NCBI RefSeq assembly: GCF_020708045.1
Contig: NZ_JAJFES010000002.1
Location: 124,001 to 188,000, forward strand
Origin: Massilia sp. IC2-278
Lineage (GTDB): Bacteria; Pseudomonadota; Gammaproteobacteria; Burkholderiales; Burkholderiaceae_D
Length of the DNA stretch: 64,000 nucleotides
Direction of reading: 5' to 3'
Shown here: positions 36,064 to 46,337 of the stretch, one piece after another
Layout: each line of letters starts with the position of its first letter
Position numbering within the stretch: position 1 is the stretch's first letter
The notes under the pieces: model-generated
The model's input: the letters and a program-made list of their open reading frames with translations, nothing else
Told to the model about the DNA's origin: nothing
Database searches by the model: none
Position numbers and translations under genes: made by a program

Positions 36064-36155
36064 CAGCATAGTGGCGCGCTGCGCCCATATGCTGCAACTT
36101 CCTTGAAGCGCCAGCCTGCGACGCCGTTTGGCGAATCGCAGTAGACTGGCGCTTC
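36064..36155. other. two structured hairpins in the sspA-sspB gap
   Basis: The first (36064-36093) has CAGCATA pairing with TATGCTG around an inner GGCGC/GCGCC stem. The second (36105-36155) has three nested stems: GAAGCGCCAG/CTGGCGCTTC (10 bp), CTGCGA/TCGCAG (6 bp) and CGCC/GGCG (4 bp). Neither is followed by a T-run. They could be mRNA-stabilising structures or a REP-like element. Confidence 0.7.
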
Positions 36156-36229
36156 GCGTATGCGCGCCGGGTAGATTTTTACTGGCGCCGTGTCCACGCG
36201 TCTCGCGGACAAACTGATTTCATTTGCAC

Positions 36230-36721
36230 ATGCCTGACATCTCCACCAAGCCTTATTTGCTGCGCGCCATCTACGAATGGTGCACCGACAGCGGTTTTAC
36301 GCCTTATCTTGCGGTGAAGGTCGACGCGGCCACCACGGTTCCGATGGAATACGTGCGCAAGGGCGAGATCATCCTCAACATCAGCTACGGCGCCACATCC
36401 AGCCTGAAAATGGACAACGACGCGATCCATTTCCGCGCCCGCTTCGCCGGCGTGTCGCGCGAAATCTACGTGCCGGTGCAAAATGTCTTGGCGATCTATG
36501 CCAACGAGAATGGCCAAGGCATGGCCTTCGATGTGAGCACCACCGCGGCCGAGATGCCAGAAGCGGACGCATCCGCCCCTGCCCCGGCAACGGCGCCTGC
36601 CCTGTCCGCCGTGCCCGACGGCAGCCCGGACACTGCCCCGGAAGCGCCGCCTGCCCCCGACAACGGCGGCGACGAGCCTCCGAAAAAAGGCGGACGCCCA
36701 ACGCTGACGCGGATTAAATAG
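36230..36721 (+). CDS. sspB: ClpXP protease specificity-enhancing factor SspB
   Basis: A 163-residue adaptor that delivers ssrA-tagged proteins to ClpXP. The N-terminal substrate-binding domain (about 1-110) starts PDISTKPYLLRAIYEWCTDSGFTPYLAV. A long Ala/Pro-rich flexible linker (about 112-150) leads to the C-terminal ClpX-binding tail RPTLTRIK, which is intact. ATG at 36230 is used. Confidence 0.95.
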   Translation: MPDISTKPYLLRAIYEWCTDSGFTPYLAVKVDAATTVPMEYVRKGEIILNISYGATSSLKMDNDAIHFRARFAGVSREIYVPVQNVLAIYANENGQGMAFDVSTTAAEMPEADASAPAPATAPALSAVPDGSPDTAPEAPPAPDNGGDEPPKKGGRPTLTRIK

Positions 36722-36730
36722 CGGTATAAT
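36704..36730 (+). promoter_or_regulatory. promoter of the tRNA-Thr gene
   Basis: CTGACG (36704-36709), a 15-base spacer and a perfect TATAAT (36725-36730) lie 19 bases before the tRNA. The -35 half lies inside the 3' end of sspB. Confidence 0.6.
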
Positions 36731-36748
36731 CCCAGCCGTACAGATTAC

Positions 36749-36824
<76 letters not shown>

Positions 36825-36841
36825 GACATCAGTAAGAAACG

Positions 36842-36876
36842 AAAAGCCCAGCCTCACGGTTGGGCTTTTTGCTTTT
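36842..36876 (+). terminator. Rho-independent terminator after tRNA-Thr
   Basis: AAAAGCCCA (36842-36850) pairs with TGGGCTTTT (36861-36869), followed by further T residues (TGCTTTTT). It ends 18 bases after the tRNA CCA end. Confidence 0.88.
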
Positions 36877-36962
36877 TCGGGCGCCTGTTCGTGCAATTTT
36901 GTGTGAGCTTTGGGTATTTCTTAACAGATATACTCGTTCCAACATCACTTCATCCTTCGCTC

Positions 36963-37511
36963 ATGAAAAAGACCCCTGCCCTTGCCGCTGTCGCCATCGC
37001 CGCCGCTCTCCTCGCCCTCAGCAGCTACGCCAGCCCTTACTGGACCCTGCACCAAATGAAAACGGCCATCGCCGAGAAAGATGCCGATGGCTTGTCGGAG
37101 CACATCGACTTCCCTGCGCTGCGCGAGAGCTTCAAGGGGCAGATGATGACGATGATGCAGAAGCGCCTGGGCTCGGCCGGGATGGCGAACAATCCCTTCG
37201 CCGCCATGGGGCAGATGATGGGCGCCGCCCTGGTCAACCAAGTGGTCGATGCCGCCGTGTCGCCGGCGGGTGTGATGGCGATGATGGAGGCGGGCAAGGT
37301 CAAGCCGGGCGCACGCCCGGCGCCGGCAGCGGATGCGGATGCTGCAATAGAAACCACCGACTATTCGGTCGATTACCGCGGCTGGAGCAAGGTGGCGATC
37401 TCGACGTCGCAACAGGACGCGGGCAAGTTCATCCTGAAACGCACCGGTCTCTGGAGCTGGCAGCTGAGCGCGCTCGAGTTGCCGGAATCGACCCTGAACG
37501 CGGCGGACTGA
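36963..37511 (+). CDS. DUF2939 family exported protein
   Basis: A 182-residue protein with a signal peptide or anchor (MKKTPALAAVAIAAALLALSSYA, about 1-23). The adjoining segment SPYWTLHQMKTAIAEKDADGLSEHIDFPALRESFKGQM is the DUF2939 signature. The family is widespread in proteobacteria and uncharacterised. ATG 36963 gives the signal peptide at the N-terminus, whereas the upstream open frame does not. A TATACT at 36929 may be its -10. Confidence 0.83.
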   Translation: MKKTPALAAVAIAAALLALSSYASPYWTLHQMKTAIAEKDADGLSEHIDFPALRESFKGQMMTMMQKRLGSAGMANNPFAAMGQMMGAALVNQVVDAAVSPAGVMAMMEAGKVKPGARPAPAADADAAIETTDYSVDYRGWSKVAISTSQQDAGKFILKRTGLWSWQLSALELPESTLNAAD

Positions 37512-37682
37512 CACCCATCTCCGCTAGCTGATCCGGGGCGGCCGACAACACCGCCCCGGCACCATCTTCAGGCGCCGTGCACACGCGGCGTACAGCCTGC
37601 ACCAATTCCGGGCAGCGTTCCCCTCTTTTCCTTCCGAACGGGCGCTTCGACGCGCGGCACGCTTCTTGCTGACCTATCGGCA

Positions 37683-38543
37683 ATGAACGATCGCCTGGCC
37701 CTGCCTTCCCTCTCCGCCGATTCCCGCACCCGCTGGGAGGCCAGCCTGCGTCTGGGTTTCATGGCGCGTGCGGGCGGCACGATCCTGGGCGAGCGCCGCC
37801 ACACCGGACCGCTGCGCGTGCAAAAACCGCTGTATCCGGAAGGCGCCGAGGTTTGCCATGCCGTGATCGTGCACCCGCCCGGCGGCGTGGTTGGCGGCGA
37901 CGTGCTCGATATCGGCATCGCGGCGGGCGACGGCGCCCATGCCCTGCTCACCACGCCCGGCGCCGGCAAGTGGTACCGCGCGAATGGGCATTCCTCGCGC
38001 CAGGACGTGCGCATCGAGGTGGCGGAAGGCGCGTCGCTCGAATGGCTACCGCAGGAAACCCTGTTCTACCGCGAAGCCGAGGTCGAGATGCGGCACGAGG
38101 TGACGCTGGCGGCCAACGCGCGCTACATCGGCAGCGAAGTGCTGTGCTTCGGGCGCAACGCTTCCGGCGAGACGTTCGACAGCGGCAGCATCCGGCAAAG
38201 CACGCGCATCCGGCGCGAAGGAACGCTGGTCTGGCACGAAGAGGGGAATATCGACGGCGCAGGCTCCGGCATGCACAGCCCGTTCGGCCTGGACGGGCAT
38301 ACCGTCTGCGCCACTTTCATCGCCTGCGGCGCCACGCTCGACGCCAGCCAGCTACGCCAGCTGCGCGAAGAGATCGGCGTGCATGGCCGGAGCGGCGCAA
38401 CCCAGCTGCCGCAGATCGTGGTGGTGCGCCACCTCGGCCGATCGAGTCAAGCGGCACGTGCGGTGATGGTCGCGGCCTGGCGCCGCCTGCGTCCGGTGCT
38501 GATGAAGCGCGAGGCCGTCATCCCGCGCCTGTGGAATACCTGA
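37683..38543 (+). CDS. ureD: urease accessory protein UreD
   Basis: A 286-residue chaperone (UreD/UreH) that binds apo-urease together with UreF and UreG for nickel insertion. Recognisable segments are GGTILGERRHTGPLRVQKPLYPEG, HPPGGVVGGDVLDI and LTTPGAGKWYRANG. First gene of ureDABCEFG; ureA starts nine bases after it. Confidence 0.95.
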   Translation: MNDRLALPSLSADSRTRWEASLRLGFMARAGGTILGERRHTGPLRVQKPLYPEGAEVCHAVIVHPPGGVVGGDVLDIGIAAGDGAHALLTTPGAGKWYRANGHSSRQDVRIEVAEGASLEWLPQETLFYREAEVEMRHEVTLAANARYIGSEVLCFGRNASGETFDSGSIRQSTRIRREGTLVWHEEGNIDGAGSGMHSPFGLDGHTVCATFIACGATLDASQLRQLREEIGVHGRSGATQLPQIVVVRHLGRSSQAARAVMVAAWRRLRPVLMKREAVIPRLWNT

Positions 38544-38552
38544 AAGGACAGC

Positions 38553-38855
38553 ATGGAACTCACCCCGCTCGAAAAAGACAAGCTGCTGATCTTCACCGCC
38601 GCCCTGCTGGCCGAGCGCCGCAAGGGCCGTGGCCTGAAGCTGAATTATCCGGAAGCCGTGGCCTATATCTCGGCCGCGATCATGGAAGGTGCGCGTGACG
38701 GCAAGACCGTGGCGGAGTTGATGAGCGAAGGCACGCGCATCCTCACACGCGACGAGGTGATGGAGGGCGTGCCCGAGATGATCCCCGACGTGCAGGTCGA
38801 GGCGACTTTCCCCGACGGCAGCAAGCTCGTCACCGTGCACCAGCCCATCGTCTAG
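38553..38855 (+). CDS. ureA: urease subunit gamma
   Basis: A 100-residue gamma subunit with canonical [40 protein letters not shown] and C-terminal [18 protein letters not shown]. It assembles with UreB and UreC into the (alpha-beta-gamma)3 enzyme. Normal length. Confidence 0.97.
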   Translation: MELTPLEKDKLLIFTAALLAERRKGRGLKLNYPEAVAYISAAIMEGARDGKTVAELMSEGTRILTRDEVMEGVPEMIPDVQVEATFPDGSKLVTVHQPIV

Positions 38856-38864
38856 GAGACGCGC

Positions 38865-39181
38865 ATGATTCCGGGAGAACTGCTGGTGGAGCCAGGCGAG
38901 ATCGAACTGAACGTCGGCCGTGCGACTGTCATGGTCGAGGTGGCGAACGGCGGCGACCGGCCGATCCAGGTCGGCTCGCACTACCACTTTTACGAGACCA
39001 ATCCGGCGCTGCGTTTCGAGCGCCGACTGGCGTATGGCATGCGCCTGGATATTCCGGCCGGCACCGCGGTGCGCTTCGAGCCGGGCCAGGTGCGCACCGT
39101 GACCTTGATTGCCTTGGGCGGCGAGCGCATCGTCCACGGCTTCAATGCGCTGGTGGCCGGTCCCTTGCTGGAGGAGGCACC

Positions 39182-39185
<4 letters not shown>
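38865..39185 (+). CDS. ureB: urease subunit beta
   Basis: A 106-residue beta subunit ([19 protein letters not shown] ... [19 protein letters not shown]). The stop overlaps the ureC start (ATGA). Separate ureA and ureB genes are usual outside Helicobacter. Confidence 0.97.
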
Positions 39186-40885
<1,700 letters not shown>

Positions 40886-40895
40886 GAGGCCGACG

Positions 40896-41396
40896 ATGCT
40901 CACCCTGCACACTAGGATCGATGGACCGGCGCCGGTGGACGGCGAACTGGTCCTGCCCTTCCACCTGCGCGAGAAAAGCCGGCTGCGCGCGGCATTGAAG
41001 AGTGGCGAAGAGGTAGCGGTGCTGCGTCCGCGCGGGACGGTGCTGCGCGGCGGCGACCTGCTACAGGGGGAAGATGGACGCGTTGTGCGCGTGGTCGCCG
41101 AACTGGAAGCCGTCTACCGCGTCGCGCACGGGCAGGAGAACGGCCTGCTGCGCTGCGCTTTCCACCTGGGGAACCGCCACACCCAAACCGAAGTCGGCCA
41201 GGGCTGGCTGCGCATCCGCGCCGACGCCGTGCTGCGCGAGATGCTGCTCGGCCTGGGCGCGCAGGTGACCGAAGAACGGGCGGCCTTCGAGCCGGAGGCC
41301 GGCGCGTATGGCGGCGGGCATCACCACGGCGAGTCGCATCCGCTGGCGCCGGTACCGCTGCGCCAGAAGATCCACCGGCCATCGGACTTGCCATGA
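40896..41396 (+). CDS. ureE: urease accessory protein UreE
   Basis: A 166-residue nickel metallochaperone. The N-terminal peptide-binding domain (about 1-75), the Ni-binding domain with conserved His in FHLGNRHTQTEV and a short His-containing tail (GGGHHHGESHP) are present. The tail is much shorter than Klebsiella UreE's. ATG 40896 gives the right N-terminus; the stop overlaps ureF (ATGA). Confidence 0.92.
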   Translation: MLTLHTRIDGPAPVDGELVLPFHLREKSRLRAALKSGEEVAVLRPRGTVLRGGDLLQGEDGRVVRVVAELEAVYRVAHGQENGLLRCAFHLGNRHTQTEVGQGWLRIRADAVLREMLLGLGAQVTEERAAFEPEAGAYGGGHHHGESHPLAPVPLRQKIHRPSDLP

Positions 41397-42085
41397 TCGC
41401 CGGCACCGCCCTGCTGCGCCTGCTGCAACTGGCCAGTCCTTCGCTGCCGATCGGCGCCTACAGCTATTCGCAAGGGCTGGAAAGCGCCATCGACGAAGGC
41501 GCGGTACGCGATGCGGCGGGTGCGCAATGCTGGATCACGGCGCAGCTGGTCGAGGTGGCCGGGCGCTTCGACGCGCCGCTGCAATGGCGCTTGCTGCGCG
41601 CCTTTGCCGATCGCGACATGGATGCGGCGCTGTACTGGAGCGAGCGCTGGCTGGCCGCGCGCGACACGGCCGAGCTGCGCGCCGAAACCCTGCAGATGGG
41701 CTATTCGCTGCGCCAGCTGCTGGCGGCGCTGCTCGAGGAGCGGCCGGATGCCGATCCTGTCCTGGTGCAGATGCTCGATGCGGGCGGGCTGTCGCTGCCG
41801 GCCGCCTATGCCTGCGCCGCCGCCGCGCTCGACGTGCCGCCGCCCGCGGCCCTGCTCGGTTCCGTGTTCGCCTGGGTCGAGAATCAGGTGCTGGTCTGCG
41901 TGAAGACGGTGCCGCTGGGCCAGGTGGCGGGCCAGAAGATGCTGCTGGCGCTGGGCGCGACGGTCGACGCGGTGGTGCGCCAGGCGCAGGAAATGCCGGA
42001 CGCCGCGCTGTCGAACTGGGCGCCGGGGTTTGCCCTGCTGTCGATGCGGCATGAAGTGCAGTACAGCCGGCTGTACCGGTCTTAA
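41393..42085 (+). CDS. ureF: urease accessory protein UreF
   Basis: A 230-residue all-helical accessory protein that controls UreG GTPase activity in the UreDFG complex. Typical segments are LLQLASPSLPIGAYSYSQGLE near the start and a C-terminal ALLSMRHEVQYSRLYRS. ureG starts 15 bases later behind AGGAG. Confidence 0.95.
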   Translation: MIAGTALLRLLQLASPSLPIGAYSYSQGLESAIDEGAVRDAAGAQCWITAQLVEVAGRFDAPLQWRLLRAFADRDMDAALYWSERWLAARDTAELRAETLQMGYSLRQLLAALLEERPDADPVLVQMLDAGGLSLPAAYACAAAALDVPPPAALLGSVFAWVENQVLVCVKTVPLGQVAGQKMLLALGATVDAVVRQAQEMPDAALSNWAPGFALLSMRHEVQYSRLYRS

Positions 42086-42100
42086 ACAGGAGACATCAAC

Positions 42101-42718
42101 ATGGAAAAAAACCTGCTGCGCGTCGGGATCGGCGGACCGGTCGGCTCCGGCAAGACGGCCCTGTGCGAAATGCTGTGCAAGGCGATGCGCGAACAGTATG
42201 AGATGGCGGTCATCACCAACGACATCTACACGCGCGAGGACATGGACATCCTGCTGCGCGCCGGCGCCCTGCCGGCCGAGCGCCTGATGGGTGTGGAAAC
42301 CGGCGGCTGCCCGCACACGGCGATCCGCGAGGATGCCTCGATCAACCTGGAAGCGATCGCGCGCATGAGCGCCGACTTCCCGCAGCTGGACCTGATCCTG
42401 GTCGAGTCCGGTGGCGACAACCTGGCGGCCACCTTCAGCCCCGAGCTGTCGGACCTGACGATCTACGTGATCGACGTGGCCGGTGGTGAAAAGATTCCGC
42501 GCAAGGGCGGGCCGGGCATCACGCGTTCGGACCTGCTGGTCATCAACAAGACCGACCTGGCGCCGCATGTGGGCGCGAATCTCGAGGTCATGCGCGCAGA
42601 CGCCGCCCGCATGCGCGGCAGCCGTCCTTTCGTGTTCGCCAGCCTGCGCCACGGCGAGGGCGTGGACGCGATTGTCGATTTCATCCGCCACGAAGGCCTG
42701 CTCGATGCAGGCCGCTGA
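42101..42718 (+). CDS. ureG: urease accessory GTPase UreG
   Basis: A 205-residue SIMIBI GTPase driving nickel delivery to urease. It has Walker A GPVGSGKT (about residues 12-19), the metal-binding CPH motif in [15 protein letters not shown], switch ESGGDNL and guanine motif [11 protein letters not shown]. Complete and of normal length. Confidence 0.97.
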   Translation: MEKNLLRVGIGGPVGSGKTALCEMLCKAMREQYEMAVITNDIYTREDMDILLRAGALPAERLMGVETGGCPHTAIREDASINLEAIARMSADFPQLDLILVESGGDNLAATFSPELSDLTIYVIDVAGGEKIPRKGGPGITRSDLLVINKTDLAPHVGANLEVMRADAARMRGSRPFVFASLRHGEGVDAIVDFIRHEGLLDAGR

Positions 42719-42749
42719 TTTCCTGTCACTATCAACCCGAGGAGCCGCC

Positions 42750-42956
42750 ATGCCGTTTTCCCTGCGCCGTTTTGCCCCTGTTGCCGCCATCATGCTGGCG
42801 ATCTGCGCCGCCGTGCTGACCTCCGGACCTGCCCAGGCCCACGACACCGGCGTGCCACACCTGATCCACGAGTACGAAGGCTGGGTTGCCCTGGGTGTGG
42901 TGGTGCTGGCCATCACCGGCGCCGGTTTGCTGGTAAGGCGTGCGCTGCACCGCTGA
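42750..42956 (+). CDS. small secreted/membrane protein with His-rich N-terminus, downstream of ureG
   Basis: A 68-residue protein: signal peptide (about 1-30, PVAAIMLAICAAVLTSGPAQA), a short HDTGVPHLIHEYEGW segment with three His, and one membrane helix (VALGVVVLAITGAGLLVRRAL). Cleavage after AQA would expose an N-terminal His. I recognise no family. The ATG at 42750 has GAGGAG upstream at 42739-42744 and lies 31 bases after ureG, so it is likely the last gene of the urease operon. A role in nickel or copper handling is only a guess. Confidence 0.7.
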   Translation: MPFSLRRFAPVAAIMLAICAAVLTSGPAQAHDTGVPHLIHEYEGWVALGVVVLAITGAGLLVRRALHR

Positions 42957-43087
42957 ACCGGCGCCGGCTGGTCCGGCTGGCGTTTTCAGCGGTTCGTGAC
43001 GCCGTTCGTGCAGCCTGTCGCACGGGCCGCGCCGCGCGTGGAGGACGGCATTACAGTGCCATCATCCAAACCCGCCCGGAGACGACC

Positions 43088-43852
43088 ATGAACACATTCC
43101 TCGGCAGTACCCTGATGGCCACGGCCCTGTTGCTGGCTGGAGGCAGTGCCCTTGCCGACGACATCCGCGAAACACGCGCCGTCGATGCCCGCGTCAGCCG
43201 CATCAAGCTCGACGGCGTGGTCGACCTGGTGGTACGCCAGGGGCCCAGGCCGTCGCTCGTCATTGCAGGCGAACGCACCGACGTGGCGCGCGTGATTACC
43301 CGCCAGCACGGCGAGACGCTGGAAATCGACACCGAACGCCGCAACCACTACAGTACCGGACGCCGGCCCAAGCTGCGCGCCGAGCTGACCGTGCCGAACC
43401 TGGCCGAACTCAGTTCGGAAGGCGTGGGCGCCAGCACGGTCAGCGGCTTCGGCGGCGAGCGCATCGTGCTGAACCTGGACGGCGCCGGCGCCATGACCAT
43501 GCAGGGCAATTACCGCAAGGTCGATGCGCGCCTCGGCGGCGTCGGCAGCATGAGCATCGACGCCGGCAAAGCCGAGCACATGGACCTGGAACTGGGCGGC
43601 GCCGGCCAGCTGGCCGTGTCGGGCCAGACCAGGGCCCTGCGCGCCACGCTGGCCGGTGTCGGCAATCTCGACGCTGAGAAACTGCGCGCCGAGACCGTCG
43701 ACCTCGACCTCAGTGGAATGGGCGGCGCCACGGTGTACGCCAGCACGGCGGCAAACCTGAACCTGAGCGGCATGGGTTCGGCCACCGTGTATGGCAAACC
43801 GGCGCAGCGCAAGGCCAGCACCGACGGCATGGGCAAGGTCAGCTGGCGATAA
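43088..43852 (+). CDS. DUF2807 (GIN-domain) exported protein
   Basis: A 254-residue protein with a signal peptide (about 1-23, LLLAGGSALA) and a repetitive beta-helix-like GIN/DUF2807 domain (about 38-235). The domain has recurrent G-x-G-A/S-x-x-T/S units such as SSEGVGASTVSGFGG, LDGAGAMTMQG, LGGVGSMSIDAG and LSGMGSATVYG. Family members are exported and of unknown function. It is probably monocistronic and convergent with the BON gene. Confidence 0.88.
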   Translation: MNTFLGSTLMATALLLAGGSALADDIRETRAVDARVSRIKLDGVVDLVVRQGPRPSLVIAGERTDVARVITRQHGETLEIDTERRNHYSTGRRPKLRAELTVPNLAELSSEGVGASTVSGFGGERIVLNLDGAGAMTMQGNYRKVDARLGGVGSMSIDAGKAEHMDLELGGAGQLAVSGQTRALRATLAGVGNLDAEKLRAETVDLDLSGMGGATVYASTAANLNLSGMGSATVYGKPAQRKASTDGMGKVSWR

Positions 43853-43861
43853 GCGGCTGCG

Positions 43862-44173
43862 CTACTTGATGCTGGTATTGTTGTGCACCTCGCGCACACC
43901 CTGGACCTCGCGCGCCAGCTGCACCGCCTTCTGGGCGCTTTCGCGCGATTCGACAAAGCCGCTCAGCTGCACGGTGCCCTTGAACGTGTCGACCTTGACC
44001 TCGGTGGCCTTTACGGTGGGGTCGGCGGCAAAGGCGGCCTTGACCTTGCTGGTGATGACGGCGTCGTCGATGTATTCGCCGGTGCCCTGGCGGTGCGCAG
44101 TGGGTGCGCAGGCCGCCAGGCTGAGCGTGGCAACGGCGGCAAGAATGGAAATGAAACGCTGTGCAATTTTCAT
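43862..44173 (-). CDS. BON-domain lipoprotein
   Basis: A 103-residue lipoprotein with lipobox LAAC (signal about 1-22) and one BON domain (about 35-103, YIDDAVITSKVKAAFAADPTVKATEVKVDTFKGTVQLSGFV). It is OsmY-like; such proteins bind membranes or protect the envelope under osmotic stress. The ATG at 44173 places the signal peptide first; the upstream frame is not needed. It follows the Tad locus on the same strand but is separated by 96 bases and is probably independent. Confidence 0.9.
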   Translation of the reverse strand: MKIAQRFISILAAVATLSLAACAPTAHRQGTGEYIDDAVITSKVKAAFAADPTVKATEVKVDTFKGTVQLSGFVESRESAQKAVQLAREVQGVREVHNNTSIK

Positions 44174-44269
44174 GGCAACGCTCCCTTGAATGAGACGATA
44201 TCGTCCCATTTTCGGGTCGGCGTGCAAACTGCGTTTGATACGCAGCAAAGGTGCCGGAGGCTCGGCGTC

Positions 44270-45370
44270 TCAAGGCGCCTTGGCCAGGGCCACCAGCGCG
44301 GCCGGGGGTGCTTCGCGAGGAAGCGCCGGCCGCAGGACCAGCTTGCCGCGCGCCAGGTCCTGGCCGATGACCAGGCGTACATCGACGGGCTGGGTCGTGT
44401 CGACCTGCACCAGCGCGACGCCATCGAAACGCAGGGCCAGGCGCGCTGCCACGTCGCGGTAGGCAGCGCCGTGCTCGATGCGCGTGTGCCGCACCCTGAA
44501 GCCCGGCTCGTTGCTCAGGCGCGTGACCCGCAGGTCGTCGGCGCCGATCCGGCGCGACAATGCGCGCGCCATGCCGGTCACGCCATTTCCGTTGCGGATT
44601 TCCAGCAGCACCGCCTCGGGACGATTGCGTGGCCGCGAAGGCAGCGGCTGGGGCGGCAGCCCGGCCGGCAAGTCCTGGGCCAGCGCACGCAGCGACGGCA
44701 GGCGGCGCAGACTGAGGGTGCCGTCGGCCGCGGCCAGCACCTGGGTCGCGGCCCACTCGGGGTCGGGGCGAGGCGCCTCCACCGCGGCCTGGATCGCCGC
44801 CACGGCGCTGCCGCCCGCAGCCGTGTAATCGCTGCGGAAATCGTGCTCCTGCAGGGCGCTGGCCTGGCGGAACATCAGGTCGGCGCGCTCGTGCTGGCCC
44901 ATGCGGCGCAGGGTTTCGCCCAGGTTGTTCCAGGCGCGGCCGTTCAGCGGGTCGAGCAGGCAGGCTTTTTCCAGCGCGGCGACGGCTTGCGGATAGTCGC
45001 CGCCGAGCAGGTAGGCGTAGCCGAGATTGGCGAACAGGTAGGCGCTGCCCGGGCCGGAGTCCAGGCTCAGCTCGGCGGTCAGGGCGCGCCAGATCGGGAT
45101 CGCCTGCGCAAACTCGCCCTGGCGCGCATAGGCGGCGGCCAGGGCGTTGCGGGTGCGTACGTGGCGCGGGTCGGCGGCCAGCGCGGCGCGGTAGGCCTGC
45201 ACGGCTTCCGGATAGCGGCCGGCGAGATGATGGGCGCGGCCCTGGCCGTAGGCGAATTCGGCATCCGGGCCGGCCTGCGTTTCCGGCTGGCGCTGCAAAT
45301 CGGCGCAGGCGAGCAGCAGCGCGCCGGCGCAGGCGACCGAGATGTTCTTGAGAAGACTGCGAGGTGTCAT
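44270..45370 (-). CDS. TPR lipoprotein with LytR C-terminal domain (TadD-like)
   Basis: A 366-residue lipoprotein: signal peptide with lipobox LLAC (about 8-22), four tetratricopeptide repeats (about 38-180, including FAYGQGRAHHLAGRYPEAVQAYRAALAADP) and a C-terminal LytR_C domain (about 270-350, VLLEIRNGNGVTGMARALSRRI). TPR lipoproteins (TadD) are assembly factors of Tad pili; the LytR_C fusion is found in several proteobacterial Tad loci. Last gene of the Tad cluster, starting 19 bases after tadC. Confidence 0.88.
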   Translation of the reverse strand: MTPRSLLKNISVACAGALLLACADLQRQPETQAGPDAEFAYGQGRAHHLAGRYPEAVQAYRAALAADPRHVRTRNALAAAYARQGEFAQAIPIWRALTAELSLDSGPGSAYLFANLGYAYLLGGDYPQAVAALEKACLLDPLNGRAWNNLGETLRRMGQHERADLMFRQASALQEHDFRSDYTAAGGSAVAAIQAAVEAPRPDPEWAATQVLAAADGTLSLRRLPSLRALAQDLPAGLPPQPLPSRPRNRPEAVLLEIRNGNGVTGMARALSRRIGADDLRVTRLSNEPGFRVRHTRIEHGAAYRDVAARLALRFDGVALVQVDTTQPVDVRLVIGQDLARGKLVLRPALPREAPPAALVALAKAP

Positions 45371-45389
45371 GATCGTGCTCCTGGAGAAA

Positions 45390-46328
45390 TCAGCGCGTGG
45401 CGGCGACCTGGGCAAGGGTACGGGTGAGCTGGATGACGGCCGGACCCATCAGCACCATCAGCAGCGTCGGGAAGATGCAAAAGATGAGCGGGAACAGCAG
45501 CTTGAGGCCGATCTTGGCAGCGCATTCCTCGGCCAGCACGCGGCGCTTGTTGCGCAGGTTTTCCGAGTACACGCGCAGCGAGTCGCCGACGCTGGTGCCG
45601 AAGCGCTCGGACTGGATCAGCATCGCCACCAGCGTGTCGACGTCGTCGACGCCGCTGCGCAGCGCAAAATTGCGCAGCGCCTTTTCCTTGCTGAAGCCGG
45701 CGCGCATCTCCATCAGCACGATCTGCAGCTCCTGGGCCAGGATCACGCTCTTGATGTGGATTTCACCGGCCACTTTCACGAAGGCCCGTTCCAGGCTCAG
45801 GCCGGCCTCGACGCAGACGGTCAGCAGGTCGAGGGCGTCGGGCAGGCTTTCGAAGATCTCGCGCTTGCGGCGTCCGGCGATGCGGTTCAGGATCATGTTC
45901 GGCAGGTAGTAGCCGACCGTGGCGGTGAGCAGCAGCAGGAACAGCAGCTTGCTGCCGGCCAGCGTGATGACCGAGAGCGCCACCAGCACGCCGATGATGG
46001 CTGGTCCGAGCAGTGCCAATGCGGTTTTCGACGCGAAGAACAGGGTCGGCGCGACCGGGTTGCGCCAGCCGGCATTCATGAAGCGGGTACGCAGCGCCGA
46101 CTTTTCCCAGCCTTCTTCTGGAATCGAGAGTTTGGTCAGCGGCTGGGTAACCTTGGCCACTTTCTCGACCCAGCCGTTCGATTCGAGCTGGGTGGGTTCC
46201 GACTTGCCGATGAAGCGGCGCAGCCGGGTGCGCAGGGCAACCGGCGCGAACAGCGCCATGGCCAGTCCGGCCAGCGCGCAGACGATCGTGAAGACGACCA
46301 GGAGGAAAGTGAGTTGGGCGGCTTGCAT
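45390..46328 (-). CDS. tadC: Tad pilus inner-membrane platform protein TadC
   Basis: A 312-residue GspF-family membrane protein. The T2SSF domain (about 165-290, PDALDLLTVCVEAGLSLERAFVKVAGEI) is flanked by membrane helices near residues 10, 115, 135 and 290. With TadB it forms the platform for Flp pilus assembly. It lies nine bases after tadB. Confidence 0.93.
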   Translation of the reverse strand: MQAAQLTFLLVVFTIVCALAGLAMALFAPVALRTRLRRFIGKSEPTQLESNGWVEKVAKVTQPLTKLSIPEEGWEKSALRTRFMNAGWRNPVAPTLFFASKTALALLGPAIIGVLVALSVITLAGSKLLFLLLLTATVGYYLPNMILNRIAGRRKREIFESLPDALDLLTVCVEAGLSLERAFVKVAGEIHIKSVILAQELQIVLMEMRAGFSKEKALRNFALRSGVDDVDTLVAMLIQSERFGTSVGDSLRVYSENLRNKRRVLAEECAAKIGLKLLFPLIFCIFPTLLMVLMGPAVIQLTRTLAQVAATR

Positions 46329-46337
46329 GGCGGTTCC

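Noticed and set aside
44174-44269. BON lipoprotein as part of the Tad operon
   Set aside because: It is on the same strand but 96 bases away and has an OsmY-like role unrelated to pili, so it was not assigned to the operon.
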